Positions 42,629-50,254 of a stretch of 64,000 nucleotides of DNA are shown here, in pieces. Origin of the DNA: DAOUKH01 sp964291475 (GTDB taxonomy: Bacteria; Chloroflexota; Dehalococcoidia; SHYB01); assembly GCA_964291475.2 (NCBI GenBank), contig OZ220083.1:558001-622000 (forward strand), written 5' to 3'. How positions within the stretch are numbered: the stretch's first letter is position 1; each line of letters opens with the position of its first letter. Under the pieces are notes generated by a model. It ran no database searches and was not told the origin of the DNA. It was given only the letters and a program-made list of their open reading frames with translations. The position numbers and the translations under genes are program-made.

Positions 42629-43636
42629 GTGCCGTCCATGCAGTTCGCCACGGTCTGCTACGCCGAGGACTTCGGCGAGTTCATCGAATGGGTGCGCGCC
42701 GCCGATGGCTTCGGCTTCGACGCCATCGGCTACGGCGACTCCCAGAACCTCTGGGGCGATCTCTACGTCGCGCTCACCCTCGCCGCGGAGCACACCGAGC
42801 GTGCTCGCATCGGCCCGATGGTGACGAATCCCATGACCCGCCACCCCGCCGTCGCCGCCGGCGGCATGGCCAGCGTGCAGCAGGTCTCCGGCGGACGCGC
42901 CTTCTTCGGCGTGGGCACCGGCGACAGCGCCCTCCGCAACATCGGGACCCGCGCCGCCACCGTCGACGAGCTGGAGGACTACTGCCGCACGTTCAAGACG
43001 CTCTGCGCCGGCGGGGAGGCCGAATGGAACGGCTGCCGCATGAGCATGAAGTGGCCGACCGAACCCGTGCCCCTCTGGCTCTCCGCCGAAGGCCCGCGCA
43101 TGCTCGACCTCGCCGGCCGCATCGCCGACGGCGTGATCGTCGGCAACGGGATAACCCCGGAGGTCATCAAAGACAGCATCGCGCGGGTACGGGCCGGCGC
43201 CGAGGCCGTTGGACGCGACCCCGACGAGATCGAGCTCTGGTGGATGGTCAAGCCATTCTTCGCCTCGTCGGAGGAGGCCGCCTGGCGCGATTTGGGGTGG
43301 ACGCTCGCCGGGGGCAACAAGACCTTCCGCAACGGCCTCGACGGCAAGTTCGTCCCCGAGGATCTGCGCGAGCGCGTCCTCGGTCTGGTGCGGGAGTACG
43401 ATTCCAGCGAGCACGCCAAGATGGGCACCCACAACGGCGCGCTCGTGGAGAAGTACGACCTCTACGAGTTCCTGGGACGGCGCTTCAGCGTCTGCGGCCC
43501 GCCGGAGTTCATGGTCGAGCGCTTTCGCGAGATCGCCGCCGCCGGCGCGACCAACCTCATCCTCACCCAGCTCGTGCCCGACAGGATGGCCTTCATGCGC
43601 CGCCTGTCGGAAGAGGTGCTCCCCGCCCTCCGCTAG
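42629..43636 (+). CDS. LLM-class F420/flavin-dependent oxidoreductase
   Basis: A 335-residue luciferase-like TIM-barrel enzyme. GTG 42629 or ATG 42638 (MQFATVCYAEDF) may be the start. The pattern includes GFDAIGYGDSQN, RARIGPMVTNPMTRHPAV, GGRAFFGVGTGDSALRN, and LWLSAEGPRMLDLAGRIADGVIVG, matching F420-dependent reductases (Mer/Fgd-like) as well as FMN monooxygenases. The cofactor cannot be decided. Such monooxygenases oxidise recalcitrant organics. It ends four bases into the opposing VOC gene. Confidence 0.88.
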   Translation: MPSMQFATVCYAEDFGEFIEWVRAADGFGFDAIGYGDSQNLWGDLYVALTLAAEHTERARIGPMVTNPMTRHPAVAAGGMASVQQVSGGRAFFGVGTGDSALRNIGTRAATVDELEDYCRTFKTLCAGGEAEWNGCRMSMKWPTEPVPLWLSAEGPRMLDLAGRIADGVIVGNGITPEVIKDSIARVRAGAEAVGRDPDEIELWWMVKPFFASSEEAAWRDLGWTLAGGNKTFRNGLDGKFVPEDLRERVLGLVREYDSSEHAKMGTHNGALVEKYDLYEFLGRRFSVCGPPEFMVERFREIAAAGATNLILTQLVPDRMAFMRRLSEEVLPALR

Positions 43637-44067
43637 CGCGGCGTGCCGCGGCTCATGAGCTCGAAGCGGTTCCCCTCGGGGTCGACGCCGTAGCAGTTCG
43701 TCGCCGAGCCCTCCCAGCCGTAGGGCGGCGACTTGAACCGCACGCCCTGCTCCACCATCGCGTCGTAGGTGGCGTGGATGTCGTCGCAGACGAAGCCCAG
43801 GTGGTGCGAGCCGATGTTCGTGGGGCGCATGTCGAGCTTCGCGCCCTTCTTGTTCACGTACTCGACCATTTCGAGGACGAAGTCGCCGAGCTTCAGGTGG
43901 GCGATCTTCATGTGCAGCCCCTCGAAGCCGGAACCCTGGGCGCGCTCGTCGTCGTTCTTGTTTTCGATCAGCTTCAACACCGTCATGTTGAAGTGGTCGC
44001 GGTAGAAGGCGAGCATCACGTCCATGTCGCCGACGGTCATGCTGGTATGGTCGTGGGCCTGGATCAT
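43633..44067 (-). CDS. VOC-family (glyoxalase-like) protein
   Basis: A 144-residue protein with ATG 44067 after GGGGAGGCAAGCA. It is a two-module VOC fold. Likely metal ligands are His7 (DHTSMTV), His in SHHLGFVCDD, and Glu in NRFELMSR. FELMS at the C-terminus resembles glyoxalase I/lactoylglutathione lyase-like and methylmalonyl-CoA epimerase-like proteins. The reaction is unassigned. It overlaps the LLM gene tail-to-tail. Confidence 0.83.
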   Translation of the reverse strand: MIQAHDHTSMTVGDMDVMLAFYRDHFNMTVLKLIENKNDDERAQGSGFEGLHMKIAHLKLGDFVLEMVEYVNKKGAKLDMRPTNIGSHHLGFVCDDIHATYDAMVEQGVRFKSPPYGWEGSATNCYGVDPEGNRFELMSRGTPR

Positions 44068-44142
44068 TGCTTGCCTCCCCGCGTGCTTCGCGCGCTTCCT
44101 TTATACGCTACGGGGCAAGGGCGCCGGGGGAGCGGAAGTCAA

Positions 44143-44171
44143 TTGACACGGCAGGCGGGGCTGCATACCTT
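44143..44171 (+). promoter_or_regulatory. Promoter upstream of the amidohydrolase at 44226
   Basis: TTGACA (44143-44148) and TACCTT (44166-44171) with exactly 17 nt between. The predicted start is about 48 nt before the ATG. Confidence 0.55.
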
Positions 44172-44225
44172 AGCGGCGTCCGGCGTGTGAGGCGCCGGGA
44201 GGCGAGATTCACTACGGAGGAAACA

Positions 44226-45365
44226 ATGGCGAGGGAATATCACGTCATCAGTGCGGACGGGCACGTCGTCGAGGCGCCCGACATGTGGGAGCGCTTCCTG
44301 CCCAAGAAGTACCAAGACCGCGCGCCGAAGCTGGTCAAGGACCCCCTGGGGGGCGACGGCTGGCAGTACGAGCCGGGGGCGCCGCCGGCAGGCATCGGCA
44401 ACGTCACGATGTGGGCCGGCAAGAGCTACGACGACAATGGCTGGCACGGCGTCAAGTACGACCAGATCAACCCCGGCTGCTACATCGGCAAGGACCGGCT
44501 CAACGAGCAGGACGTCGGCGGTGTCGACGCCGAGGTCCTCTTCCCGCCCCAGCGCACCATCCGCTACTTCATGCTCAACGAGGACGACGGCTTTCACCAG
44601 GCGGGCGTCGAGGCGTACAACACTTGGCTCTACGACGACTTCTGCGCCGCCGACCACGGCCGGCTCATCGGCGTCGCGCAGATGCCGAACCTTGGCGTGG
44701 AGAACAATATCGCCGCCCTGAAGCAAGCCAAGGCGCACGGCTTCAAAGGCGTGATCTGCTCGACGTGGCCCTCGGGCAACGAGCAGGTCTCCGTGGCCGA
44801 CGATCCGTTCTGGGAGGCCGCCGAGGCCGAGAACATGATCGTGCACCTGCACGCGGGCATCCATACCGGCGCGCGGGTCAAGGGCTCCGCCAAGGCGACC
44901 GCGGTGTCGGCGGCCAAGCCCGCCGGCCTCGCCCAGATGGGCGGCGGCATCGCGCAGATCTCCCAGCCCATGGCCGACCTCATCCTCTCCGAGACATTCG
45001 ACCGCTTCCCCGGCCTCAGGATGGCCGGCGTCGAGGTCGGCGCCGGGTGGGTCCCCGCCTTCCTGGAGCACATGGACGATCACTACTTCCGCAACCGCAA
45101 GTGGACCAAGACGGGCCTGAAGATGCTGCCCAGCGAGTATTTCCACCGCAACTGGATGGTGACCTTTATCCGGGAGCACTTCGCGGTCCGCAACCGGCAC
45201 GCCATCGGCATTAAGAACATGATGTGGTCGACGGACTACCCCCACCATCGCTGCGACTGGCCGAACGACCGGCAGCTCATGGAAGAGATGTTCGTGAATG
45301 TGCCCGCCGACGAGAAGAAGGCGATCACCTGCGATAACGCCGTCGCCGTGTACGGTCTCGCCTAG
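44226..45365 (+). CDS. Amidohydrolase-2 family protein
   Basis: A 379-residue TIM-barrel metalloenzyme, paralogous in layout to the gene at 7635. ATG 44226 follows ACGGAGGAAACA. It starts VISADGHVVEAPDMWERF (D-x-H in place of HxH). Next come NMIVHLHAGIHTG, EVGAGWVPAFLEHMDDHY, and the end motif STDYPHHRCDWP. It has its own promoter and is closed by a strong terminator, so it is probably monocistronic and well expressed. It is likely to be a decarboxylase or hydrolase of a cyclic carboxylate. Confidence 0.85.
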   Translation: MAREYHVISADGHVVEAPDMWERFLPKKYQDRAPKLVKDPLGGDGWQYEPGAPPAGIGNVTMWAGKSYDDNGWHGVKYDQINPGCYIGKDRLNEQDVGGVDAEVLFPPQRTIRYFMLNEDDGFHQAGVEAYNTWLYDDFCAADHGRLIGVAQMPNLGVENNIAALKQAKAHGFKGVICSTWPSGNEQVSVADDPFWEAAEAENMIVHLHAGIHTGARVKGSAKATAVSAAKPAGLAQMGGGIAQISQPMADLILSETFDRFPGLRMAGVEVGAGWVPAFLEHMDDHYFRNRKWTKTGLKMLPSEYFHRNWMVTFIREHFAVRNRHAIGIKNMMWSTDYPHHRCDWPNDRQLMEEMFVNVPADEKKAITCDNAVAVYGLA

Positions 45366-45375
45366 CGCTTCGAAG

Positions 45376-45402
45376 GCCCCCGGCGTTTGCCGGGGGCTTT
45401 TT
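45376..45402 (+). terminator. Rho-independent terminator after the amidohydrolase
   Basis: GCCCCCGGC (45376-45384), loop GTTT, GCCGGGGGC (45389-45397), then five T. Nine perfect GC-rich pairs starting 11 nt after the stop codon. Confidence 0.9.
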
Positions 45403-45430
45403 GCGCCCAAGACGCGGGGAGGAGAGAGCC

Positions 45431-46249
45431 ATGCCCTACGAGACGATCCTGACAGAGACCCGCGACCGCGTGCGCCGCGTCACGCTCAACCGGCCCGAGG
45501 TGCGGAACGCGCTCAGCGAAAAACTGAAAGGGGAGCTGTTCGACGCCATCGACGAGGCCGAGGGGGACGAGGGCGTCGGCGCGATCCTGATCGACGGCGC
45601 CGGGCCGTCATTCTGCGCGGGTCACGACTTCAGCGACCTCGCCGACGCGCAGCGCGGGGTCGATCCCGCCGACACCACTCCCCTCGACCTGCTGAACTCC
45701 TTGCAGAAAGTCGATGATCCCTGGGCCAAGTTGTGGAACGTCACTAAGCCGACCATCGCGCAGGTGCATGGCCACTGCCTGGGCGGCGGCATGGAGCTCG
45801 CCTTCAACTGCGACGTCGTCTTCGCCGCCGCCGACGCGAAGATCGGCTATCCGCCCGTGCGGGCGCAGGGCTCGATTCAGACCTACATGTGGAACTACCT
45901 CGTCGGGCCTCAGTGGGCGAAGATCATCATCCTCACCGGCGATCAGATCGACGGGGTCACGGCCGAGCGGATCGGCCTGGTGGCCAAGGCGCCGGCCCCG
46001 GAGGACCTTGCGGCGGAGACCCACGAGCTCGCGCGCCGCATGGCCCTCGTGCCCCACGAGCTCCAGGCGGTCAACAAGGCGCTCTGCAACAAGGCCCTCG
46101 AGCTGATGGGCCGCGAGCAGATGCAGGCGTTCGCCCGCCAGGCCGACCGCTTCGCCTATTCGGGTCGGGCCGCCGCCGAATGGAAGCGGCGCTTGCTTGA
46201 GGACGGCCCCCGTGAGGCGGTCAAATGGCGCGACGAGAAGTTCCGCTAG
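45431..46249 (+). CDS. Crotonase-fold protein lacking the hydratase glutamates
   Basis: A 272-residue enoyl-CoA hydratase/isomerase-superfamily protein. ATG 45431 follows GGAGAGAGCC. The CoA/oxyanion elements are present: FCAGHDFSDL and HCLGGGMELAFNCD. By visual alignment to mitochondrial hydratase, the two catalytic Glu positions hold Pro142 (KIGYPPV) and Ile165 (AKIIILTGD). Water addition by the standard mechanism is therefore unlikely, and it may be an isomerase, thioesterase or ring-opening hydrolase. The neighbourhood is catabolic. Confidence 0.82.
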   Translation: MPYETILTETRDRVRRVTLNRPEVRNALSEKLKGELFDAIDEAEGDEGVGAILIDGAGPSFCAGHDFSDLADAQRGVDPADTTPLDLLNSLQKVDDPWAKLWNVTKPTIAQVHGHCLGGGMELAFNCDVVFAAADAKIGYPPVRAQGSIQTYMWNYLVGPQWAKIIILTGDQIDGVTAERIGLVAKAPAPEDLAAETHELARRMALVPHELQAVNKALCNKALELMGREQMQAFARQADRFAYSGRAAAEWKRRLLEDGPREAVKWRDEKFR

Positions 46250-46291
46250 GACGGCCCCTCGGCCCGGCGGCCCCGGTAGGCCGCTTTCAAT

Positions 46292-46320
46292 TTGACGGAA
46301 TTGGCCAATGTGGTTAGGGT
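46292..46320 (+). promoter_or_regulatory. Putative promoter of proVW
   Basis: TTGACG (46292-46297) and TAGGGT (46315-46320) with 17 nt between. The leader of about 130 nt before ATG 46459 can form several GC-rich hairpins (AGGCTTGC/GCGAGCCT-like pairs), which may hold regulation. I recognise no named riboswitch. Confidence 0.45.
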
Positions 46321-46458
46321 AGCGCCACGCCCGTGAGAGGCTTGCTAGGAGAGGCCTCGCGAGCCTTTAAGCTGGGGTGCGTCACGGGCTCGGTGGCTTT
46401 GCGTATTCCTCGTGGAGGTTGCGCGCCCGGCGGGCCGGTGGCGAGCAAGAGAGACGAG

Positions 46459-47796
46459 ATGACGAACGCACAGCCGACCCAGCCGGAAACCAGCGCCGCG
46501 CCGGAGAAACCCGCCGGCGCGTCCCCAGAGCCGAACCGTCCCACCGACGCCGGCGAATCGCCCACCATCAGCGTCAAGTCGGTGTGGAAGGTCTTCGGCA
46601 ACAGGCCCGAACGGGCGCTACTGTCGGAGTACTCCGACAAAGACAAACGCGACGTCCTTGATGAACTGGGTCTCGTGGTCGCGCTTCAAGACGTCAACTT
46701 CGAGGTGCACCGGAGCGAGACCTTCGTCATCATGGGCTTGTCCGGCAGCGGCAAGTCGACCATGGTCCGGTGCCTTATCCGCCTGATCGAACCGACTGCC
46801 GGGGAGATCTCCATTGACGGCGAAGACATCACCGGCATGAGCGACCAAGCGCTGACCGAGTTCCGCCGGAAAAAGATCGCGATGGTCTTTCAACACTACG
46901 GCCTGATGCCGCACCGCTCGGTCCTGGAGAATGCCGCCTGGGGTCTGGAGGTGCAGGGGCTCGACAAGGCAGAGCGTTACGCCCGTACCCGCGAGGTGAT
47001 CGACCTGGTCGGTCTCTCCGGGTGGGAAGATGCCTTTCCCCAGCAACTATCGGGCGGCATGCAGCAACGAGTGGGACTGGCCCGGGCCCTGGCGGTGGAC
47101 ACGGACATCCTGTTGATGGATGAACCCTTCAGCGGCCTCGACCCTCTGATCCGCCGCCAAATGCAGGATGAGCTGCTGCGCTTGCAAGAGGAGTTGCACA
47201 AGACCATCGTCTTTATCACCCACGACCTCAACGAAGCCCTGAAACTGGGGGACCGCATCACCATCATGCAGGATGGCAAGGTGGCCCAGATTGGCTCGCC
47301 GGAGGACATTGTCCTTCGGCCTGAGGACGAGTATGTCGGCGAGTTCACCCAGGACGTCCGGTTGGAGAGCGTTCTCACCGCCGCCAAGGTCATGGTGCCT
47401 CCGAAGGCTACGGTCATGGGATACCAAGGGCCGCGGGCCGCCCTCCATACAATAGGCCAGAGCGACGGCGACGCCGCCTGGGTGGTCGATCGAAGGGAAC
47501 AATACATCGGCCTTCTTTCCATAAGCAGCGCCGAGCGCGCCTTGCGGGCCTCCGTCAGCCGTTTGGACCAAGCGTGGGAGTACGTCGACCGGGAATATAC
47601 AGCCCTGTCCCCTTCCACCACCTTCGACGAGCTGATCCCCATCGCCATGGCAAGCGATTTCCCCATTCCCATCGTGGAAGACGACGTCTTGGTGGGTGAA
47701 GTCCACCGCAGCGCCCTGGCGAAAGCCCTCGCCGAAACCACCTCCGCCGACGCCGACTATGCGGCCAACGCCGCCGCCAACGCCGCTCTAGTCTGA
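46459..47796 (+). CDS. proV: Glycine betaine/proline ABC importer ATPase ProV
   Basis: A 445-residue ATPase subunit powering uptake of quaternary ammonium osmolytes. ATG 46459 is chosen over upstream GTG 46333, which would add an implausible tail. The N-terminal helix region VWKVFGNRPERAL is typical of OpuAA/ProV. Walker A GLSGSGKST, signature LSGGMQQRVGLARAL, and Walker B ILLMDEPFSGLD are intact. The C-terminal ~140 residues form a CBS-pair-like domain that senses ionic strength in homologues. It is followed by proW and proX. Confidence 0.94.
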   Translation: MTNAQPTQPETSAAPEKPAGASPEPNRPTDAGESPTISVKSVWKVFGNRPERALLSEYSDKDKRDVLDELGLVVALQDVNFEVHRSETFVIMGLSGSGKSTMVRCLIRLIEPTAGEISIDGEDITGMSDQALTEFRRKKIAMVFQHYGLMPHRSVLENAAWGLEVQGLDKAERYARTREVIDLVGLSGWEDAFPQQLSGGMQQRVGLARALAVDTDILLMDEPFSGLDPLIRRQMQDELLRLQEELHKTIVFITHDLNEALKLGDRITIMQDGKVAQIGSPEDIVLRPEDEYVGEFTQDVRLESVLTAAKVMVPPKATVMGYQGPRAALHTIGQSDGDAAWVVDRREQYIGLLSISSAERALRASVSRLDQAWEYVDREYTALSPSTTFDELIPIAMASDFPIPIVEDDVLVGEVHRSALAKALAETTSADADYAANAAANAALV

Positions 47797-47819
47797 GAAG
47801 CCTAGCCAACGGAGCCACC

Positions 47820-48887
47820 ATGGCGACAACGGAAGCACAACCGCCTTCTACCGAAGCAGCATCCGGTAGCAGGCTGGACTTGAGGAACATCCCGGGCGCC
47901 CCCTGGCTCGCCGGACTGGTCGCGGTGCTCGTCGTCTTGATAGTCAGCCTGGTGGTTTGGGGCCCCGAGATGGACTATCCCACCACGGTGTCCAGCTCCC
48001 AAGTCGCAACCTCCGACGGTGGATCGGTTGAGGTCACCAGGACGGTGCGAGACGTAACCGGGGACGCCATCGACGATGCCGTTGGTTGGATCAATCGCGC
48101 GGGGGCCGGACTATTCGACGGACTGAGCGACGGTGTCACCTACGCTCTCTTGAACATTGAGACAGCGCTGAAGTGGCTGCCCTGGCCCGCCATTGTCGCC
48201 GGGCTGGCGCTGGCCGCCTTCGCCGTTGGGCGTTGGCCGCTCCTGGTGTTCACCCCCGTGGCCTTGCTGGCCATAGGCTTCATGGACCTGTGGGCGAATA
48301 TGATCGACACCATCGCGCTGATGGTCGTAGCGGTGGCTCTCTCCGTGGCCGTCGGGTTCCCGTTGGGCGTTCTGGGAAGCCGCAACGAGCGGGCCGACAA
48401 CCTCATGCGCCCGATTCTGGACGGGATGCAGACGATGCCCAGCTTCGTCTACCTGTTGCCCGGCATTATCTTCTTTGGTCTCGGGAAGCCGGCGGGGATC
48501 TTCGCCACCATCATCTATGCCGTCCCCCCGGTCATACGCCTGACCAATCTGGGAATCCGGCAGGTTTCCGCCGAGACCGTGGAAGCGGCCCGGTCTTTCG
48601 GTGCATCGCCGATCCAACTGCTGACCAAGGTGCAGGTGCCAATGGCGCTGCCAACCATCATGGCCGGGGTGAACCAGACCACCATGATGGCGCTGGCGAT
48701 GGTGACCATCGCCAGCATGGTGGCCGCCGGAGGGCTGGGAGACAACGTGCTGCGGGCGCTCCAGAAGAACGAGCCGGGCAATGGGGCCATTGCCGGTCTC
48801 GCCATTGTGTTCCTGGCCATCATCATCGACCGCCTTACCCAGGCCCTTGCCAAGGGCCGTAGGGAGACCGTAAGCAGCGCCGGTTAA
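47820..48887 (+). CDS. proW: Glycine betaine/proline ABC importer permease ProW
   Basis: A 355-residue inner-membrane permease. The N-terminus has one hydrophobic segment (about 31-53) and a ~60-residue loop. The core helices follow, and the EAA loop is VEAARSFGASPIQLLTKVQVP, where the ATPase docks. LLPGIIFFGLGKPAGIFAT and NQTTMMALAMVTIASMV are hallmarks of OpuAB/ProW. It starts 23 nt after proV. Confidence 0.94.
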   Translation: MATTEAQPPSTEAASGSRLDLRNIPGAPWLAGLVAVLVVLIVSLVVWGPEMDYPTTVSSSQVATSDGGSVEVTRTVRDVTGDAIDDAVGWINRAGAGLFDGLSDGVTYALLNIETALKWLPWPAIVAGLALAAFAVGRWPLLVFTPVALLAIGFMDLWANMIDTIALMVVAVALSVAVGFPLGVLGSRNERADNLMRPILDGMQTMPSFVYLLPGIIFFGLGKPAGIFATIIYAVPPVIRLTNLGIRQVSAETVEAARSFGASPIQLLTKVQVPMALPTIMAGVNQTTMMALAMVTIASMVAAGGLGDNVLRALQKNEPGNGAIAGLAIVFLAIIIDRLTQALAKGRRETVSSAG

Positions 48888-48982
48888 CCGCCGCATCGGC
48901 ATGACGCCCGACACGCCCGCCGAGCCTGGACGATCAGGATCGCCGTGCGAGGTGAATCGGGCACCCGAACAGGTTCAACAGT

Positions 48983-49011
48983 TTGACACGCTACCGAAGG
49001 GGTGTTATAAA
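48983..49011 (+). promoter_or_regulatory. Strong sigma70-type promoter upstream of proX
   Basis: TTGACA (48983-48988) and TATAAA (49006-49011), spacing 17 nt. It would transcribe proX separately from proVW, as is common when the binding protein is needed in excess. A GC-rich hairpin with a T-tract begins about 10 nt after the expected start point. Confidence 0.7.
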
Positions 49012-49026
49012 GACGGCGTAATCTGG

Positions 49027-49056
49027 GCCGGGCGGCATCGCCCGGCGAACTTTTTT
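49027..49056 (+). terminator. Terminator-like hairpin in the proX leader
   Basis: GCCGGGCG (49027-49034), loop GCAT, CGCCCGGC (49039-49046), GAAC, then six T. It could end proVW read-through, attenuate proX, or protect the 5' end of proX mRNA. Confidence 0.65.
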
Positions 49057-49078
49057 GGCGTTTGGGAGGGATGGCGTT

Positions 49079-50104
49079 TTGCTGATAAAGCAAAAATTGT
49101 TGGCGGCGATGGCTATGGTTCTTGTGGCCATGCTCGTCGTTGTCGCATGCGGTGGCGAAGAAGAGGAAGACAAGACAACCATCACATTTGGTGATCTGAA
49201 CTGGGCGAGCGCCCTGTTGCAAAACCGGATCGCCCAGTACATCGTCGAGCACGGCTACGGCTACCCGACGGACGTCAAGTTCGGCGCGACGCTGCCGTTG
49301 TTCGAGGGCCTCCAGCGTGGCGATACCGACGTCACCATGGAGATCTGGCTTCCCAACCAGGACGAGGCTTGGGACAAGGCCCGCAGCGAAGGCGCGGTGC
49401 TGTCCGTCGGCCAGAGCTTGGGGTCCGACTGGCAATCGGCCTTCGTGATTCCGGCCTACCTCCAGGAGCAGTATCCCGACCTGGACAGCGTGGACGACCT
49501 GAAAGACCAGCAGTACAAGGACCTGTTCAAGACTGCTGAGACGGGCGACAAGGCCCGCCTCGTGTCCTGCATCATCGGCTGGGCTTGCGAGGAAGTGAAC
49601 GCCGCCCAGATCGAGGGCTACGATCTCTTGGACCACGTTGAGATCGTCAACCCCGGCGATGGCGCCGCGTTGAACGCCGACCTGTACGGCGCCTACGAGC
49701 GTGGCGAGCCCTGGCTCGGCTACCAGTGGGGCACCAACGACCCTGCCCTGAAGCTTGACCTGGTCCGGCTGGAAGAGCCTGCCTACAGCGACCAGTGCTG
49801 GTTCACCACCAAGGCCTGCGCCTACGAGGACGCCAACATCCTCATCGCGGTGAATCCCGACCTGCCCGGAGAGGCTCCCGACGTCGTGGCGATGCTGCGG
49901 AAGTGGGACTTCAACATCGACATCTACAAGGCTGCGGTGCGGTGGCAGGACGCCAACCCCGACGCCGACACGGCTGCTACCGCTCTCTGGTGGCTCAGCG
50001 AGAACCGGGCCATCTGGTCCCAGTGGGTCACGGCCGAAGCGGCAGACGACATTCAGGCCGCCCTTGATGACGGCGAGGAAGCCGCGGGCTGGCCCGAAGA
50101 GTAA
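49079..50104 (+). CDS. proX: Glycine betaine-binding lipoprotein ProX
   Basis: A 341-residue extracytoplasmic solute-binding protein. TTG 49079 sits 8 nt after GGGAGG. The signal is KQKLL followed by a hydrophobic stretch and lipobox VVAC at Cys24, so the protein is a membrane-anchored lipoprotein. The OpuAC pattern is seen: FGDLNWASALLQNRIAQYI, GATLPLFEGLQRGDTDVTMEIW, and several Trp residues expected to form the cation-binding cage (SDWQSAF, WLGYQWG, ALWWLS). It completes the proVWX importer and ends just before a strong terminator. Confidence 0.94.
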   Translation: MLIKQKLLAAMAMVLVAMLVVVACGGEEEEDKTTITFGDLNWASALLQNRIAQYIVEHGYGYPTDVKFGATLPLFEGLQRGDTDVTMEIWLPNQDEAWDKARSEGAVLSVGQSLGSDWQSAFVIPAYLQEQYPDLDSVDDLKDQQYKDLFKTAETGDKARLVSCIIGWACEEVNAAQIEGYDLLDHVEIVNPGDGAALNADLYGAYERGEPWLGYQWGTNDPALKLDLVRLEEPAYSDQCWFTTKACAYEDANILIAVNPDLPGEAPDVVAMLRKWDFNIDIYKAAVRWQDANPDADTAATALWWLSENRAIWSQWVTAEAADDIQAALDDGEEAAGWPEE

Positions 50105-50126
50105 GCTTGTCCTGACAAGCATTAGC

Positions 50127-50159
50127 GAGAGGGCGTCCCACCGGGCGCCCTCTCTTTTT
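50127..50159 (+). terminator. Rho-independent terminator after proX
   Basis: GAGAGGGCG (50127-50135), a 10-nt loop, CGCCCTCTC (50146-50154) and five T. A smaller hairpin (GCTTGT/ACAAGC) lies between it and the stop codon. Confidence 0.9.
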
Positions 50160-50254
50160 GCCGCGCGCCGCTTGGGAGGGGAGGCGAATCGAAAGGCTAC
50201 CCCTTCGCGTATCATGGAAGGGCCGGACCTTATTGAGACTGCCGGCCCCGCGCC

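Noticed and set aside
42629..43636. Firm assignment as an FMN monooxygenase
   Set aside because: The sequence fits F420-dependent reductases equally well, so the cofactor was left open.
46321..46458. Riboswitch in the proV leader
   Set aside because: Several hairpins are possible, but I recognised no conserved riboswitch core.
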